DNA from: Labyrinthula sp. Ha
Taxonomy: Eukaryota; Sar; Bigyra; Labyrinthulida; Labyrinthulaceae
NCBI GenBank assembly: GCA_015227615.1
Contig: JAALGZ010000010.1
Coordinates: forward strand, 1,352,097-1,416,096
DNA: 64,000 nucleotides
Direction of reading: 5' to 3'
Part shown: piece after piece, positions 1 through 10,088 of the stretch
Numbering within the stretch: the stretch's first letter is position 1
Layout: each line of letters begins with the position of its first letter
Made by a program: the position numbers and the translations under genes
The notes under the pieces: model-generated
What the model saw: only the letters and a program-made list of their open reading frames with translations
Told to the model about the DNA's origin: nothing
Database searches by the model: none

Positions 1-839
1 CCATCACGCTCTGTGAAGCATGTAAAGGTTGACGAGAACGTCATGGCCTCTAGAATATTATGACTCTTGCTCTTAGAGCAGTCCCAACCACGCTTACTCA
101 CACGATATATAAGATTTTGCTTCCTTATTTTGTGTTTTGTGTAGTTGTCAGAAGAATTTTTTAGATTCACTCTTAAATTCTTTCAATAAGGTTATTAGTC
201 CTGAGACAGTAAGACCTCGACTGGTAAGCGAAGATCCATAAATATTTCAGACTAATAGATGTCAGACCAGCTTGAATACCTACTAGGAAAATGTCGAAGA
301 AATCCTGTAAGAATATGTAACTCTTCCTAAATTTTCCTTCAGACACTATAAATGTAATCTTATTTTAATGTGTTGATGACTCATTTTCAGTCACACTTTT
401 ATCACTAAGATTAATCTCTGGTAAGGTAAGCAAAGAGGAGAACCTAGCAAGAGATGAAGAAATGGGAAGGAATTGTTTCCTTAACTTCAGGATGAGTTGT
501 TCACGGTGTATGAAGTCATTTCCAAGAAATCACAATAGCGAGTAATTGAGTTTACCCTCAGACTATGTCTTGAATTCACATTAGTGCAACTACCTCAAAT
601 CTTTGTATATCAAATTTTCCAAATCATATACATTATTATGTTTCGGAGTTAGTTATTAGTTCATTCATGATAAACTCTTAACTATGTAGTACATTTTCCA
701 GCGCATAAAGTAATAAAATGGTCATCATTTCTTAAATTAATTATTATTAGATTCTTCGCTTAAATAATTAAAATCTGTTATCAGAAGGAAAAGGGAAGCT
801 ATTAATTAACATAGCAGTTACATGGTACATTAACAAGAA
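1..839. other. non-coding, no gene seen
   Basis: AT-rich sequence with frequent stops in all frames. I see no gene, RNA gene or clear repeat here. Confidence 0.6.
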
Positions 840-1254
840 GGTAATCATATTGCAAAATACATTTGATTATATGAGTTTCAATGGAGCAACGTTACTTGTT
901 ATGCATAATGATCGATGCATTTGTCTGAAAAGAAGATTGAATTTGAGCACGCAGATGGCTACATCAAGGGTAAAAGATCTTGTGCGCAAGTACAATCCTC
1001 TTTATCAAATAGCAAATAAACTCTATAGCCTTCATATCAACAGGTCTTATAGAAGCTCTAGGTGTTATAAGATTATGTTCAGCTTCGTTGTTCCACAATA
1101 CAATATGAAGGGGGAAAACAATTTAACAGAGTTATGCAGTTTCATTCACAAAATGACACAACACATTATGACCCATGATTTTTTGAAACATGTGAAAATG
1201 ATTAGAAAGGAAAACATTCAACATATGGAAATCCTGTTCCTTGGCAAGATTTGA
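840..1254 (+). pseudogene. decayed proteasome subunit beta type-3-like relic
   Basis: An open stretch of about 134 codons whose N-terminal part resembles the start of proteasome beta-3 subunits. It reads YMSFNGATLLVM, where the family has an MSxNGG-type start. Farther on come a Q-MAT segment and an LY pair, at spacings like those of the beta-3 strands. A later segment (YNMKGENN, about 100 residues in) could match the family's NLYxLKEGR-like helix. There is no good ATG (the frame opens at a TTG), the conserved glycines are mostly lost, and the frame stops at 1252-1254, well short of the usual length of about 205 residues. I infer a dead copy, perhaps retroposed. The assignment was made by eye and could be chance similarity. 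Confidence 0.35.
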
Positions 1255-2897
1255 AAGAAAACTAGGGCCTTAGAGTATGAAAACAAGAATTTTAAATGAA
1301 TTCTTGCAATCATGAATGCGCTTCCAATTAAAAGCTGTTCACTACTAATTCAGATATTACAATGAATGGGTACGTAATGGACTAACTAGATTATATTTTT
1401 CTTAAACAAACCAACTCCTTAAATCAAAGAGTACTTCTCCTCCTCATTAGAGCTGATCCCAGTGGTAGGAATTCCTACTTACACCCTCTCAAACTTTAGA
1501 CATTGTTACTCAATATTTATAGATTGTATCAAAGATTTATGCGATTTGAAATAGAAAACTATATTCATCCAGTAGCGCAGAAGGGTGGGAATCTAAGAGA
1601 ACACAGATGCAGTAATGAAACTTCATTTCTACAATATTAATTGTATTCATAGTAGGTGCCCTAAGACAACCCCCCCCCCCTTGGTCAACTTCTCTGTTAA
1701 TACAAAATATTAATAAATATTCTCGTAGCTTATAAGCCTATCGCGGATGACAATAAGAATTAGAGCTCTAATGAAAACTTGGGCTGTGTCAAATAAAGTG
1801 GAAGAGCCCAAACTTTTAAGGAAAACCTAAAAAATGCCTTACTTAGCGACCTTTGAATAAGCAACATATCACAAAACTACATAACTGAAATGATAATATA
1901 CTTTGTAGAAACTAGAAAAACAGAAAAGATGATGGCTTTGCTGAAGTATATCTGCAAGGTGTTCATCTCATAAAGAAAATAATAGAATGGGCTTTAACGT
2001 TAATTATTATATATGGTTAATAGAAAATATCCTAAGTATTTGAGGTTACCGACCGCAGGAAGAAAACATGAAAAAATTTTAAATTGCTTAATAATGTAAA
2101 GAATGAAATGAAAACGTAAGAAATGTACTCGATTGATGAGAAAATTGGGGAAAAGGCTCAGTTATACCTGGCAATGAGAGGCAAAACATGGTTGAGCGTT
2201 TTTAGCATTAAATACGAAGTTTGAGCTACTACCAGAGAGAAACTATGCACAAAACATATAATTTTAAATTGAAAAGAGAGAGTTAGCGCACAGCTTTCAT
2301 TCTTTTTTTCTTTTATTTAGATTATTCTCTTTCTATAGACACAATTATACAAGCCAAAGTGAAACTTATAACTATTCATTTGTTGGTTCGACTACAAACT
2401 CAGAAGGCGTAAGATTAACTTCTTAATAAGAAATCAACCAGATATACCAGTTTTGCTCGCGTTTAGGTTAGTCAAAGGAAGAACTCTACTAATTTAAACT
2501 ATATTTCATTCATTCAATGTGTGGCGTGAATTGGGGTAGAAAAGAACCGAGAATTATGGCGTGCTCCGAGTACACGAATTTTCTATTCTAAGCAGAACGA
2601 AAAAAGAAGATGGTATTACCGGTTGTAATATGACAATATTCTCAAGTATCTAGAAACGTTATCTGCTTTTTTTATTTATAAGAAGTTTTACTTTGTGGTT
2701 TCGTGAGAGATTCGATAGTATCTAAGATGCAGTTAGCTGCAACATAAAGTATTTCTACCTTTTCATCACAGGACCTCACTGCTTTTTTGTATTTTTATAA
2801 AAAGAGGGTGGTAAGATATTAATGTTTGATGCGGTTTTCATCTAGGGTGACTTTTGGTACATGTGGAACTAAGGTTTCTTATCGTATAATGCATCAT

Positions 2898-3041
2898 GAT
2901 TGTTAACGGTAATTTTCCATTAATTTTCTTACTGTTATTAATGGTAAGGCAAGTTCCAGAGTTATCGTTAAAAGGAATTAACATAAGATTATCAGAATTA
3001 ACGATAAGCATTGTACTTAATGGTATGTACCGGTATGCAAA
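2898..3041. repeat. TTAACG/CGTTAA-rich patch, copy 1
   Basis: Short words such as GTTAACGGTAA, TTATCGTTAA, TTAACGATAA and TACCGGTA recur in both orientations within about 145 bases, giving many small inverted repeats. Similar patches lie at 3765-3912, 25440-25680 and 29105-29140. I infer a worn, palindrome-rich dispersed element; no boundaries or target-site duplications could be fixed. Confidence 0.35.
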
Positions 3042-3764
3042 GTAGATTCAACAAACTCGAAATTTTCTCTTTCTGGTTAAAGCTAGAAAAAACCAAATCC
3101 AGAAAAAATTTTTCCTGTGTGAAGAAATAAGGTAGTGGTAATAGAATTAAAAAAAATAAAAATGGACAAACAATCATTTGTTCACTGAAGGTTCAAGACT
3201 AGTTGTCTTCTAATTGTTAGAGATTACGTTTAGCTGAGCCGTCTGACAGGGGTGTTTCTTAGTGAGGAGAGGCGCTAAGATTGGGCTAAGGCAGAAAAAA
3301 AACTGATCAAATGAACTAAATAACGCTAAACTAATTTTTGAAGTATATTTTTAGATTTTTTTGGTTTTAGCGAAGATAGGTGCATTTCAATATGAAAATT
3401 ATGGAAATTTCTTGCTATCGCCATGGTATTACCTCTATTTCCTCAGTTGCAATTTCTTTCAGAGAGCACAACTAGTTCCTTAACATTGTTTATAAAAGAC
3501 TTTGTAATATCGCTCTACTCTCTAGGAGTTCATTTTGAGCTGAGATTGAGATAATTTCAAAGGCAAGGTTAGTAGTCCTGAGAAGATTATCATTTGAAAT
3601 AATTTGCACATGATGTTGTTTCTATGTTGCATATGGTTCTAATTCAGGTTTTGTTTCATTTTTATTCCTTTACAGGAAGAACATATATATAATATATTAT
3701 GGAGATATGATTTGGAACAAAATCTTAAATTGGTAAAATTATTGGGAACACCAAAAACTATTGT

Positions 3765-3912
3765 TCTTATCGTGCTTATCGCGGTTAACGGAAACTTCCG
3801 TGAATTTCCGATCCGCTAAGGATTTCTTATCGTTAACAACGGTAACAAAATTTGGATATTTATTTTACCGTTAGTTAATGTTTATCACGTTAACAAACCC
3901 AACGTACAAGTT
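3765..3912. repeat. TTAACG/CGTTAA-rich patch, copy 2
   Basis: It contains GGTTAACGGAAACTTCCG, a near-palindrome, followed by TTATCGTTAACAACGGTAAC and CACGTTAAC. The 11-mer TTAACGGAAAC (3785-3795) recurs exactly at 25458-25468 and 29114-29124. It lies about 350 bases upstream of the remodeller gene. Confidence 0.4.
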
Positions 3913-4220
3913 TTGTTATTCTCGAATTAGAACTCCCTTTTCAATACCAATAAGAAAATAAACTCATTGCTGGGATTGAATTTACAAGACAACTTTAATT
4001 GCCCAAAATGATTTGGAGCCGTTACATAAGAAAAAAATAGAGGAAAGAAATTTAAAAATCCTTCGAGTTGAAAAGAAAATTGCTTCTAGCAGTATCAAAA
4101 CAAGCTTCTTGGCTACAAACAATCGTGCCATAAATAACAATTCATCAAATATTTAAGGTTTTTGCTTTTTTTATTGATCACAAGTTAAAGCTTAGCCAGG
4201 ATAACTCAGATTCTTTTCTT

Positions 4221-4231
4221 GTATATAAATT
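4221..4231 (+). promoter_or_regulatory. possible TATA box of the remodeller gene
   Basis: GTATATAAATT lies about 35 bases before the ATG at 4266. If used as a TATA box it would imply a very short 5' leader, in keeping with the compact genes here. In AT-rich DNA such matches are common, so this is weak. Confidence 0.2.
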
Positions 4232-4265
4232 TATACTAACAAACTCTACCTCCAGCGGCTGAAAT

Positions 4266-7200
4266 ATGACAAAAATATCCCAGAAACAAATGATGAACTT
4301 GGATAATATTCTTTTTCATATTGACGCAAACTTATCTAATGAAAAACGTCATCTGAATTCTTTGGAGCTTGCAAGATCTGACAAGATAATCTCATTAGGA
4401 GTTTGTCCGTTAAACAACTCGTTCAAATTGTTAACGGACAAGAAGTTTAACAATGAGGTGACCATGATTTTAGAGAACTATCAGAGTTCGGAACTTTTGG
4501 ATACTTTGACTGAAAAGAGATGGCAAAGATATTATACTGGAAAGTTTGGTGCAAAAAAGCTTCAGGAATATTTTTTAAGCTTGCATCCGAAACTTACTTT
4601 AAATTCTCAGTTTGATAAAGATGAAGACAAAATAAATGTTGAAGGCCTTTCTATTTCTGATTCTTTTGGAAAATTAACAAGTAGCAACTTTTGGGGGTGC
4701 ATTTTACGTGAAATGAATTGGATGGCGAAGGATTTTCAATACGAAAGAAAAACCAAAATATCCAGGGCAAGAAAAGTTGCCAACCAAGCAAAAGCTTATG
4801 TTGCTAAGCTTCAGAAGAGACAGATTTTTATTGAACGTGAAAAGGAAAAAAGGCGTAAGGCCACTATTAGCAAGATTCGAAGAATGATTCAAGATTTCTG
4901 GGAAAAAATTACCAAACTTTTGATGCACGAAAAGGCAGAGGAACTCAAAAAATCAGAAGAGGTAAAAATGGAGAAACAACTTGATAAAATTCTCGCAAAA
5001 ACTGCCGCATATTCTTCGCAGTTAGCAGAAAAAATATCCAGGTCGAACTACACGAAGAAACGAATTCGCCCAGTGGAAAATTCATTATCTAAAAAAGTCA
5101 AACTTGAAAAAGAATCTGCCCTAAATCAGGTAAAATATACGACAAATGGGTCAATTTTAAAGTCAATAGAAGCAGAATATAAAGCGTCGTTGCCATTTTT
5201 GCTCGTCAGAAGTGTGACTTTGCGAAATTACCAAAGAAAGGGGTTAGATTGGCTTGTTGGTTTGTATAACAACAGATTAAACGGTATTCTTGCTGATGAA
5301 ATGGGACTCGGAAAAACTTTGCAGACCATTGCACTTTTTGCTTATCTAGCAAGCTATAGGAATATTTGGGGTCCACATTTAATTATTGTTCCAAGTTCTG
5401 TTCTTTTAAATTGGGAACTTGAGTTCAAGCGTTTTTGCCCTGGTTTAAAAGTCTTAGCGTATTACGGAACACCAAAGGAGCGAAAAGAAAAAAGAATTGG
5501 ATGGAACAGCGTTACTTCCAAAGCCGAAAGTGTACGGTTTCATGTTTTAGTGACTAGTTATAAGCTTGCTGTACAGGATCATTGGGTTATTAAAAGGAAG
5601 AAATGGTGTTACATGGTTCTAGATGAAGCCCACCATATCAAGAATTTTAAATCTCAAAGATGGCAAACTTTGTTAGGATTTAAAACCAAGAGAAGACTTT
5701 TGTTAACTGGCACCCCATTGCAAAACTCATTGATTGAACTTTGGTCTTTGCTTCATTTTTTGATGCCTAATTTATTTACTTCACATTTAGAGTTCAAACA
5801 TTGGTTTTCAAATCCTTTAACACAGTTTATAGAAAATCATTCATCAGCTGTAAAATATACTTCTTCGGTAAATGTGTCTGGAAAAAAAGAAAAGCAGAAA
5901 CTGAATAATTTCACTAATGAGAACTTCATTGAGAATGATGAAGAACTTATGAAAAACCTTAACTCTGGTGCTCCTGGATTTGTTACAAAACTTCATTCTA
6001 TTATAAAACCTTTCATTCTTCGAAGGAAGAAAGTTGAAGTTCTAAAAGAGTTGCCTCAAAAATTTGAGCACAACATTTCAATCAGTCTAAGTCCAAGACA
6101 GGAGAGGTTGTATGAAGATTTTGTCAAACGAAAGCAGACCAAACAGAAACTTGTCAGTGGTGGGTATTTGGGGATGATGCAGGTGATGATGAAGTTACGG
6201 ATGGTTTGTAATCACCCTGATATTTTTGAGCCAAGGATGGTCAATTCAGCTCACATTTTGGAACCACTTGTGTTTTCTACTGTTAAATCACAAAAAGTAC
6301 TGAGAAATAAAAAGGTTGTTTCGCTGCTGCAAAGTAACAAACATTTTGTTCATCCAGCATTTTATGAGGAAGATGTTTCAAATTTTTTTAACTCTCAATT
6401 TGCTGTTCAGACAAAATCTTTTTCAGCTGAGTTTAAAGAGTGCATTAAAAGGACTAGCACATCGCGATTTAATTCTTTTGACGATAGAAGCAATTTGGAT
6501 CGAGTAGCACCTCCAAATATGTTTGATGGAGACTATACTAACCGGCTACAAAATTTTGTTAGCCTAACAAAGAAAAAGAACTTCTCCTTAGCTCAAAAGT
6601 TTGGCTTAATTTTGAGCATAAAAGACAGAGTAAAAAGCTTAGATTTTAGGTTGAAGTCCTCTTTATGCGTCGGGGAGTTAGCTGTGGTAGATACACATAA
6701 ATGCATTGTCTCTTCATATGTACGGAATTCTCAGTTCATTATTAACCCAAGGCTGCAGAAGCTGAACGTAGACGTCAATCAACCTATTGTAGCTGAAATT
6801 CTTTCAAGATCAATAAATATATTTCATGCTATAAAAAAACAACTTCAACTAACTTTTCCAGACAGTAGGTTAACAGAATTTGATTCGGGAAAGCTTATTT
6901 ACTTGAAACAATTGTTACAAAATCTGAGTTCATCAAACACGAAGAATAATATAAAGAATAACAAGGTATTAATATTCACTCAGATGACAAAAATGCTCGA
7001 TATTCTTGAAATATTTTTAACTCAAAATGGATTCGTTTATTGTAGATTGGACGGATCAACACCTATCAGAAAACGCCAAGCTTTAATGCACAAATTCAAT
7101 AATGATCCCAATCTTTTTGTATTTATCCTTAGTACCCGATCGGGTGGGTTAGGTATCAATTTAACTGGAGCAAATAATGTCGTGTTCTTTGATTCAGACT

Positions 7201-10073
7201 GGAACCCAACTGTTGATTTACAGGCTCAAGATAGAGCGCACAGAATTGGACAAACTAGAGAAGTTCATATTTTTAGATTAATTTCTACTAAAACCATTGA
7301 AGAAAATATTTTTCTTAAGCAAAAGCAGAAGAGGCAATTAAGCTTTGTTAGTGTTGATTTTAAGAAGATGCGAGATGAGCTGATTCACGGAAAAGGAATA
7401 GAGAGTAATGGAAGCGGAAAGGCGGAATTGGTCGATGAGAAAGAGTTTTTAAATGTAATGACCAAAGTTGAAGATGAAGAAGATCAAATTGCTATGAAGA
7501 ACTTAGAAGACGAAACGCGAGCTGACAAAGAAGATTTTGACGATGATTCTCAAGCCATAAAGACAGCTGACACCGGAAAAAATGGGACTATGAAGAAAGC
7601 TGAAAAAAGCCTAGCTGAACTTTACGAGACACTTTCTCCAATTCATCGATATGGCTTAAATTTAATGAAAGGAGGGTTAGTTTCGATTCAACAAGACAAG
7701 TTCTTCTATAAGTTGCCTAGCAAAGATTTTGATAATTCTGAACCACCTGAAGATATTGAAGAAGTTGAAGATGTAGTTTCTGATAGTGATTTGCTGCATG
7801 GAAAAGAAAATGACGAGGAAATCGTTTCAGATCAACTCAAGGCTGCAGAGTATAACGCTATAAAAGACAAACTTAAAGTGGCAACAAAGTTGCGTGCCAT
7901 TAATGGTACATGTTGGGAAGAGAGACAAGAGAGAATTATTTACGATAAAGCAAATAAGTCAGGGTCTAAGACAAATATCAGAAAATATTATTTCAACATT
8001 GATTCTAAAGAAACTACCTACTTAAGGCCTTCAATTTTGGATGCTATGGCAGCGTATAAGAAATCTCAAAGTATTGGATGGTCTGCACTCCCAGAATCTG
8101 CATTGTTATTGATTTTTTTCTTTCTTCGCGGAAGTAGAGACAAGTTCATCACTGCAAAGGTATGCTTGAATTGGTATCTAGCTTCTCGATCGCCTAAATT
8201 ATCCCTTTGGGTAATGAACAGTGTTGATTACAATTACAAGCTCAAAACCAAATTCGTTCGAAATAATTTTATCGTAGGTGACTCTATAGAAGTTCTTATC
8301 AAGCCAAAACTCGGGGGTAAGACACAAGAAGAGTTGTACATGCCTGGAGTTGTTTCAGATATCAAGACTCTTGTGTCTGGTGAAGTTCAGTATCAGGTTA
8401 CATATTTGAATGGAGGGATTGAGGATGATGTTAAATACTTTCAGTTGCGAAGGGATTCAGGTTTAAGATACACTTTTTCATACCAAACAACAGAGGTAGA
8501 GAAAATTAGTAAAGTTAAGAACAAAATTACTGTGCGAAATTTAAACATGGTGCATTCAAGTTCATTTGCGTGCGGTGTGGATGTTCTTGAAATGAGATTT
8601 AGTACTCTCAGAGCAGCACTTAGACGTGCTCTCCCTGGAGATACGATTGTCCTCAAATCAGGGATTCATAAACAGGATAGAGATATTGTTATAAGGAATC
8701 CTGTTGGGAAAGATCTAGCTGGCATTTCTATTCGAGTAATCGGCGAGCTAAAATATTTTGAAGAGTTGCAGTTGAAAAATATTGTTTACGAAAAAGTGTG
8801 GAAGGATCAACTCGGCTTAAGGCCGTCACTAAGAAATAGGTTGCTTCGAAGCCGATATCAAATTAGTAAGAATACTATTCATCCGCTTGCTAGAGTTCAA
8901 ATTCAAGGGATCACTAGTAGGCTAATCATCAATAGTCCCTATGCGAAGCTTAATGGCACTGAGATGGCCAATGATGCAAGAAAAAGGCGTATGAACTTTA
9001 AACATTACGAACTGGATGATGAGGAAGCCAAACTCGGGTCAATCTTAGTCATGTCGGAGGGAAACATCAAAATCGAACAATTTTCCGGAAACTTGGTTTT
9101 CTCTCAATTTACCCTACTTAAACAGAGGTACAACTTGATTAATCCAAATACTACTTCAGCCCTTCCTCTTATTACTGTTCGCAACTGTCACTACTTTTTA
9201 CTAGATTGCTGTGCTCTGAACACACGGTTTTTCTCTGATCAAATTCTATGCATCAGCAACCCAGGAACTAGCGTGCTAGTTAATAAATCTATTCTGAAGA
9301 ATGCTAAAACTTGTGCACTAAATGTATTAGATGGAATCGTGACTGTTTTACAGAGTCAGCTGATATTTAACAATGATTGTGCAGTTAACCTTTCTTATGG
9401 TAAAGTTTTTATTAATCGCTGCTACTTTTCAAACAATAAAAACTGTGCTGTTAGAGTAGTTCAATTTTTTCAAACTGGTGCTTCTGATCGGTTATATAAC
9501 CTGAGAAATTTTATTCTTGGATACATGAGAGAGTTGGTTCATCGTGTTGAAAGTTTTCAACTAAATAAAAAATTATTTCTAGTACTCACAGGTAACGTAA
9601 CAACAAGAAAACAGAAAGGAATTTACAATAATCTACCATACCCTACTCTTGAGGTTCACCTTGATGATGCCCTTAATGTAAGGTCCAAGCCAATTTTTCA
9701 AATTGTAGATGATAGCAAAGAAGAAAAATTTCATGAAGGACAGCACAAAGAATTAGATCACAAAAAGGATAAGATGAGTAGATATTTGTTTTGCTTCAAT
9801 AACATGTACTCATTGCAAAGTTCTCTAAAATGGCAACCGGCTATAATTCAAACGAGAGATACCAGAAAACGTGACAGAAAAGGCCTGAAGTCCACGATAT
9901 TTGGAAATCTAGCTGCTCTTTCATTAGATGAGATCAGGATATGTGTTGATCAGGTGTTTGATGCAATACTTAGAGATGATTTTACACCTTATCTTGGCAC
10001 TAGTGCTCCAACTTCATTAGACAACTCAAGCTGTTCTGACATTCAGCAAACCCCCAAGCTTATTTTACGATAA
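4266..10073 (+). CDS. SWR1/SRCAP-type SNF2 chromatin remodeller fused to WW-, F-box-, Tudor-like and beta-helix modules
   Basis: An intronless 1935-residue frame. An HSA-like segment starts near W143. The SNF2 ATPase N-lobe starts about residue 319, with Walker A GLGKT (K350), DEAH box 453-456 and LLTGTPLQN near 480. CNHPDIFEPR near 650, typical of the SWR1/SRCAP branch, is followed by an insert of about 250 residues. The C-lobe runs from KVLIFTQM (900) to QDRAHRIGQ (988-996). Family role: ATP-driven exchange of H2A.Z into nucleosomes. After an acidic linker come a WW-like module (W1217, YYFN near 1241; the second Trp is Tyr), an F-box-like helix set (about 1272-1318), a Tudor-like barrel (about 1336-1395) and a right-handed beta-helix (about 1445-1735, opening with an ALPGDTI motif). 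F-box plus beta-helix recalls FBXO11. ATPase identity is secure; the C-terminal modules were assigned by eye. It ends TAA TAG, 15 bp from the convergent sulfotransferase. Confidence 0.93.
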   Translation: MTKISQKQMMNLDNILFHIDANLSNEKRHLNSLELARSDKIISLGVCPLNNSFKLLTDKKFNNEVTMILENYQSSELLDTLTEKRWQRYYTGKFGAKKLQEYFLSLHPKLTLNSQFDKDEDKINVEGLSISDSFGKLTSSNFWGCILREMNWMAKDFQYERKTKISRARKVANQAKAYVAKLQKRQIFIEREKEKRRKATISKIRRMIQDFWEKITKLLMHEKAEELKKSEEVKMEKQLDKILAKTAAYSSQLAEKISRSNYTKKRIRPVENSLSKKVKLEKESALNQVKYTTNGSILKSIEAEYKASLPFLLVRSVTLRNYQRKGLDWLVGLYNNRLNGILADEMGLGKTLQTIALFAYLASYRNIWGPHLIIVPSSVLLNWELEFKRFCPGLKVLAYYGTPKERKEKRIGWNSVTSKAESVRFHVLVTSYKLAVQDHWVIKRKKWCYMVLDEAHHIKNFKSQRWQTLLGFKTKRRLLLTGTPLQNSLIELWSLLHFLMPNLFTSHLEFKHWFSNPLTQFIENHSSAVKYTSSVNVSGKKEKQKLNNFTNENFIENDEELMKNLNSGAPGFVTKLHSIIKPFILRRKKVEVLKELPQKFEHNISISLSPRQERLYEDFVKRKQTKQKLVSGGYLGMMQVMMKLRMVCNHPDIFEPRMVNSAHILEPLVFSTVKSQKVLRNKKVVSLLQSNKHFVHPAFYEEDVSNFFNSQFAVQTKSFSAEFKECIKRTSTSRFNSFDDRSNLDRVAPPNMFDGDYTNRLQNFVSLTKKKNFSLAQKFGLILSIKDRVKSLDFRLKSSLCVGELAVVDTHKCIVSSYVRNSQFIINPRLQKLNVDVNQPIVAEILSRSINIFHAIKKQLQLTFPDSRLTEFDSGKLIYLKQLLQNLSSSNTKNNIKNNKVLIFTQMTKMLDILEIFLTQNGFVYCRLDGSTPIRKRQALMHKFNNDPNLFVFILSTRSGGLGINLTGANNVVFFDSDWNPTVDLQAQDRAHRIGQTREVHIFRLISTKTIEENIFLKQKQKRQLSFVSVDFKKMRDELIHGKGIESNGSGKAELVDEKEFLNVMTKVEDEEDQIAMKNLEDETRADKEDFDDDSQAIKTADTGKNGTMKKAEKSLAELYETLSPIHRYGLNLMKGGLVSIQQDKFFYKLPSKDFDNSEPPEDIEEVEDVVSDSDLLHGKENDEEIVSDQLKAAEYNAIKDKLKVATKLRAINGTCWEERQERIIYDKANKSGSKTNIRKYYFNIDSKETTYLRPSILDAMAAYKKSQSIGWSALPESALLLIFFFLRGSRDKFITAKVCLNWYLASRSPKLSLWVMNSVDYNYKLKTKFVRNNFIVGDSIEVLIKPKLGGKTQEELYMPGVVSDIKTLVSGEVQYQVTYLNGGIEDDVKYFQLRRDSGLRYTFSYQTTEVEKISKVKNKITVRNLNMVHSSSFACGVDVLEMRFSTLRAALRRALPGDTIVLKSGIHKQDRDIVIRNPVGKDLAGISIRVIGELKYFEELQLKNIVYEKVWKDQLGLRPSLRNRLLRSRYQISKNTIHPLARVQIQGITSRLIINSPYAKLNGTEMANDARKRRMNFKHYELDDEEAKLGSILVMSEGNIKIEQFSGNLVFSQFTLLKQRYNLINPNTTSALPLITVRNCHYFLLDCCALNTRFFSDQILCISNPGTSVLVNKSILKNAKTCALNVLDGIVTVLQSQLIFNNDCAVNLSYGKVFINRCYFSNNKNCAVRVVQFFQTGASDRLYNLRNFILGYMRELVHRVESFQLNKKLFLVLTGNVTTRKQKGIYNNLPYPTLEVHLDDALNVRSKPIFQIVDDSKEEKFHEGQHKELDHKKDKMSRYLFCFNNMYSLQSSLKWQPAIIQTRDTRKRDRKGLKSTIFGNLAALSLDEIRICVDQVFDAILRDDFTPYLGTSAPTSLDNSSCSDIQQTPKLILR

Positions 10074-10088
10074 TAGATAATTCTTTTC

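Larger units (their letters stand above)
1255..4220. other. non-coding stretch with C-tract and TTAACG-rich patches
   Basis: No gene is supported. It holds an 11-base C run at 1670-1680 and two patches rich in TTAACG/CGTTAA words (annotated separately). The rest is AT-rich and blocked by stops. Confidence 0.6.
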
